A DNA stretch of 64,000 nucleotides from Thiothrix lacustris DSM 21227 (GTDB taxonomy: Bacteria; Pseudomonadota; Gammaproteobacteria; Thiotrichales; Thiotrichaceae). The notes beneath the pieces were generated by a model. The model was not told where the DNA came from. It searched no databases and worked only from the letters and a program-made list of their open reading frames with translations. Positions 61,427-64,000 of this stretch are shown piece after piece (the stretch's first letter is position 1; each line of letters starts with the position of its first letter). The position numbers and the translations under genes were made by a program. The DNA lies in NCBI RefSeq assembly GCF_000621325.1, contig NZ_JHYQ01000003.1:124001-188000 (forward strand), in the 5' to 3' direction.

Positions 61427-62454
61427 CCTTGCTGCCTCTTGGTGCCGTATACGCGTGGCTGGGTGTAGTAGTCGATTAAAGGAACGGCCATATTCAGCAT
61501 GATGACCGAGAAGGCCACTGCATCCGGGTAGCCACCCCAAGTGCGGATAATGTAGGTAAACGCACCAATCCCACCCGCATAATACAGCTTGCCCAACGGT
61601 GTGGTGCTCGCAGAAACCGGGTCGGTGGCAATAAAAAATGCCCCCAGCATGGCTGCACCACTGAACAAATGGAACAATGGCGAAGCGTAGACTTGCGGGT
61701 TGATCATCCAGAAAATACCCGCCATCAACGCGAGCGAACCCAACAACGCTACCGGAATGTGCCAACTGATAATGCGTTGCCAGAGCAGCCACAAGCCACC
61801 CAGCAACCACCCCATACTGACCCATTGCCAGGCTTGGCCTGCCAACAGCCCAAACTGCCCATTGGCATAAATCTCGTTCAGGGTTTTATGCAGCCCCAGA
61901 TTCACCTTGACCGCATCCAGTGGAGTGGCGGCAGTCAGGGCATCCCAGCTTTGCGAACCACCCGCAAACACCTGCTGCACGGCTTGCCCCAAACCAATAT
62001 GCGCGAAACTAAAATCCAATGGCGCAGGCCAAATGGTCATTTGCACCGGGTAGGACACCAGCATGGCTGCATAGCCGATCATGGCAGGGTTGAACGGGTT
62101 ATAACCCAAGCCCCCGTACAAATGTTTAGCAATCACGACGGCAAACACCATCGCCAGCGCAATAAGCCACCACGGCGCGAACGCAGGCATCGCCACCGCC
62201 AGCAACCATGCCGTTACCACCGCGCTGTAATCACTCAGGAAGGGTCGAACCGGGCGCTGGCGCAGTGTCAACATGCCCCATTCCAGCAGTTCGGCAAATA
62301 CAATCGCCAGCAGCAGGTTGCTGATCATGCCCCAGCCAAAGTACCAGATCAGCACTAAAGTACCGGGAACCAGTGCGTAGAGTACTTGGCGCATGATCAC
62401 GCTGACATCTTGTTTGCCAGTCACGTAAGGGGAAGTGCGTTTGTTGAACATCAT
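61423..62454 (-). CDS. rnfD: Rnf electron transport complex subunit D
   Basis: 343 residues with about nine transmembrane helices. Typical blocks are TSPYVTGKQDVSVIMRQVLYALVPG, YGGLGYNPFNPAMIGYAAMLVSYP and FFIATDPVSASTTPLGKLYYAG. The covalent FMN threonine probably lies in ALTAATPLDAVK, which has Ala where many homologues have Gly. Overlaps rnfC and rnfG by 4 bases each. Confidence 0.94.
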   Translation of the reverse strand: MMFNKRTSPYVTGKQDVSVIMRQVLYALVPGTLVLIWYFGWGMISNLLLAIVFAELLEWGMLTLRQRPVRPFLSDYSAVVTAWLLAVAMPAFAPWWLIALAMVFAVVIAKHLYGGLGYNPFNPAMIGYAAMLVSYPVQMTIWPAPLDFSFAHIGLGQAVQQVFAGGSQSWDALTAATPLDAVKVNLGLHKTLNEIYANGQFGLLAGQAWQWVSMGWLLGGLWLLWQRIISWHIPVALLGSLALMAGIFWMINPQVYASPLFHLFSGAAMLGAFFIATDPVSASTTPLGKLYYAGGIGAFTYIIRTWGGYPDAVAFSVIMLNMAVPLIDYYTQPRVYGTKRQQG

Positions 62455-64000
62455 GCCGAGGTTTCCCCGTTAGCGGTTTGGGCAGCCGCTGCGTCGGCTT
62501 TTTTGGCCTTGGCACGTTCCAAGGCGGCTTGTATGGCGGCTTTTTTGCCGTCATCGGTATTGGTTTTGGCCTGTTCTTTGTGTTTTGCCAGTTTTTCGGC
62601 TTTTTCACGCTTGGCGCGTTCGATGCGTTCCAGATGGAATTCGTGGCGTTCGCGGGCAAGGTCGGCCTTGGCCTTGGCTTCGCGTTGGCTGCGGATTTCG
62701 GCTTTGGCAAAACGGTAATAGTCCACCAGCTTGATGTGGCTGGGGCAAACGTAAGCGCAGCAGCCGCATTCGATGCAGTCGAACAGGTGGTATTGTTCCG
62801 CTTTGTCAAAATCGCGGGAGCGGGCATACCAGTAAAGTTGTTGCGGCAGCAGGCTGGCGGGGCAACTTTCGGCGCAACGTCCGCAGCGGATACAGGGCAG
62901 GGCGGTTTGCTGTTCTGTCTCGGCGACATCACTGACCAGAATGCAGTTGGTGGCTTTGACCGCCGGAATCTGGTCGCTTTGCAGGGAAATGCCCATCATG
63001 GGCCCTCCCATTGCCAGCCGTTTGGCCGCAGCGGTGTAACCCCCGGCTTGTTCAATCAGGTGTTGAACCGGCGTTCCCAAGGGCACTTCGAGGTTGCAAG
63101 GCTCAGCCACACCCTTACCGGTGACGGTCAGGTAACGGTCAATCAAGGGTTCGCCCAACACAACCGCGCGGTAAATGGCGCGGGCGGTAGCCGGGTTGTG
63201 GCAGACGATGCCGACTTGGGCGGGTCTGCCGCCACTGGGTACTTCCTTGCCAGTGAGGATTTTGATGAGCTGTTTTTCGCTGCCACTGGGGTAAAGGGTG
63301 GGAATGGCGGCAATCTCAATGCGGCGCTCGCCAAGGCTGGCAACAGCGGCTTGCATGGCGGCTATGGCTTCGGGTTTGTTGTCTTCGATCCCGATCAGCG
63401 CGTGTTGGGTATTGATGATGTGCATCATGATTTGCACGCCGCGCAGGATTTCTTCCGGCTGTTCGCGCATCAGCATGTCGTCACAGGTGATGTAGGGTTC
63501 GCATTCTGCGCCGTTGATCACCAGTGTTTCGATGGGGATGTTGTCGTGGACATTGAGCTTGATGGCGGAGGGGAATACCGCGCCGCCCATGCCGACGATA
63601 CCGGCGGCACAGATACGCAGGCGCAAAGTTTCGCCATCGACTTGGGTGTAGTCAGGGTAGGGTGACAGGCGTGCATTGCCCCAGTCGTCCTTACCATCGG
63701 GTTTGAGCACCACGCACAGGTCACTGAGGCCGGAAGGGTGCGCAATCGGGCGTTCTTCAATCGCGGTAATCGTGCCGGATGTGCTGGCGTGTACCGGCAC
63801 TTTCATGAAGCCGGTGTGTGAGGCGATTTCCTGCCCTTTGTAGACGTAATCACCCACGGCGACGGTCAGCGTGGGCTTGTAGCCGGTGTGCTGTTGCAGG
63901 GGAATGATGAGCTCATCCGCCAGCGGAACATGCACCACGGGCTTGGTGTTGGAGATTTCCTTGTGGTAATCGAGGTGCAGGCCACCGGGATTGCGCCAGA
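62451..64000 (-). CDS. rnfC: Rnf electron transport complex subunit C (5' end cut by window edge)
   Basis: The frame continues past the last base. About 515 residues are visible, opening with WRNPGGLHLDYHKEIS, so only about ten N-terminal residues are missing. Conserved parts are GYKPTLTVAVGDYVYKGQ, the NADH/FMN-binding NGAECEPYITCDD, and two 4Fe-4S motifs, CIRCGRCAESCP and CIECGCCAYVCP. The C-terminus is a Lys/Ala-rich coiled coil shorter than the repeated tail of E. coli RsxC. It is the peripheral subunit contacting NADH. rnfA and rnfB must lie beyond the window. Confidence 0.95.
   Translation of the reverse strand, partial: WRNPGGLHLDYHKEISNTKPVVHVPLADELIIPLQQHTGYKPTLTVAVGDYVYKGQEIASHTGFMKVPVHASTSGTITAIEERPIAHPSGLSDLCVVLKPDGKDDWGNARLSPYPDYTQVDGETLRLRICAAGIVGMGGAVFPSAIKLNVHDNIPIETLVINGAECEPYITCDDMLMREQPEEILRGVQIMMHIINTQHALIGIEDNKPEAIAAMQAAVASLGERRIEIAAIPTLYPSGSEKQLIKILTGKEVPSGGRPAQVGIVCHNPATARAIYRAVVLGEPLIDRYLTVTGKGVAEPCNLEVPLGTPVQHLIEQAGGYTAAAKRLAMGGPMMGISLQSDQIPAVKATNCILVSDVAETEQQTALPCIRCGRCAESCPASLLPQQLYWYARSRDFDKAEQYHLFDCIECGCCAYVCPSHIKLVDYYRFAKAEIRSQREAKAKADLARERHEFHLERIERAKREKAEKLAKHKEQAKTNTDDGKKAAIQAALERAKAKKADAAAAQTANGETSA

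Noticed and set aside
62478-63665. 395-codon open frame on the plus strand opposite rnfC
   Set aside because: rnfC has clear Fe-S and flavin motifs and couples with rnfD; the antisense frame shows only Gly/Phe-rich shadow sequence.
1-64000. tRNA, rRNA, CRISPR arrays or insertion sequences
   Set aside because: Intergenic gaps were read on both strands; none has a cloverleaf ending in CCA, regularly spaced repeats, or inverted repeats flanking a transposase.

Overview
The window looks like chromosomal DNA of a sulfur-oxidising gammaproteobacterium, most likely a Thiothrix-like member of the Thiotrichales. This is inferred from gammaproteobacterial gene orders (glyA-nrdR-ribD-ribE-ribB-ribH-nusB; rnfC-D-G-E-nth) together with a secreted Gly/Tyr/Asn-rich protein resembling sulfur globule proteins. 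No rRNA, tRNA, CRISPR array, insertion sequence or prophage was seen. Coding density is high and no gene-free stretch exceeds about 240 bases.

Layout. 1-5.9 kb: the end of a large membrane protein of unknown function, a YgiC-type ATP-grasp ligase with its upstream lipoprotein, and a ComEA-like HhH protein. 6-11.3 kb: galE, a Wza-type export lipoprotein, a DUF3465 protein and two overlapping paralogous GTPases. 11.5-14.6 kb: a copper module (DUF4395 protein, CopZ-like chaperone, CopA-type ATPase). 14.6-18.7 kb: hexose-6-phosphate mutarotase, an acetolactate-synthase-like enzyme and a glycosyltransferase-like protein. 18.8-20.8 kb: an orphan ParA-like ATPase and a peptidoglycan-binding protein with NlpC/P60-like motifs. 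21-25.7 kb: alcohol dehydrogenase, uvrA, a decayed toxin-antitoxin locus and bolA.

25.8-32.7 kb is a complete MoxR/Bat-type operon (MoxR, DUF58, DUF4381, BatA, BatB/C fusion, BatD). At 32.7-36.3 kb, on the minus strand, an AAA ATPase, a stand-alone TOPRIM protein and the Rep helicase follow each other with overlapping stop and start codons; the first two resemble split OLD-type defence nucleases. 36.4-38.1 kb: thioredoxin-like protein, ampD and a META-domain protein. 38.2-43.8 kb: folate/serine and riboflavin genes ending in nusB, with a RibB whose cyclohydrolase-II half appears degenerate.

44-51.2 kb: parC, htpX, pyrD, the sulfur-globule-like protein with a good sigma70-type promoter, purine salvage genes and a YgfX-like protein. 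51.4-57.3 kb: recB, a TSUP transporter, a lipoprotein and suhB. 57.5-58.5 kb holds two tandem paralogues of a small secreted protein whose leader region was duplicated with them. The window ends with a glycine-zipper lipoprotein, a DUF1841 protein, nth and the minus-strand rnfE, G, D and C genes, rnfC running off the right edge.

The most interesting loci are the AAA/TOPRIM/Rep cluster, the tandem secreted paralogues, the signal-peptide-less NlpC/P60-like protein, and the uncharacterised ThDP-enzyme/glycosyltransferase pair.
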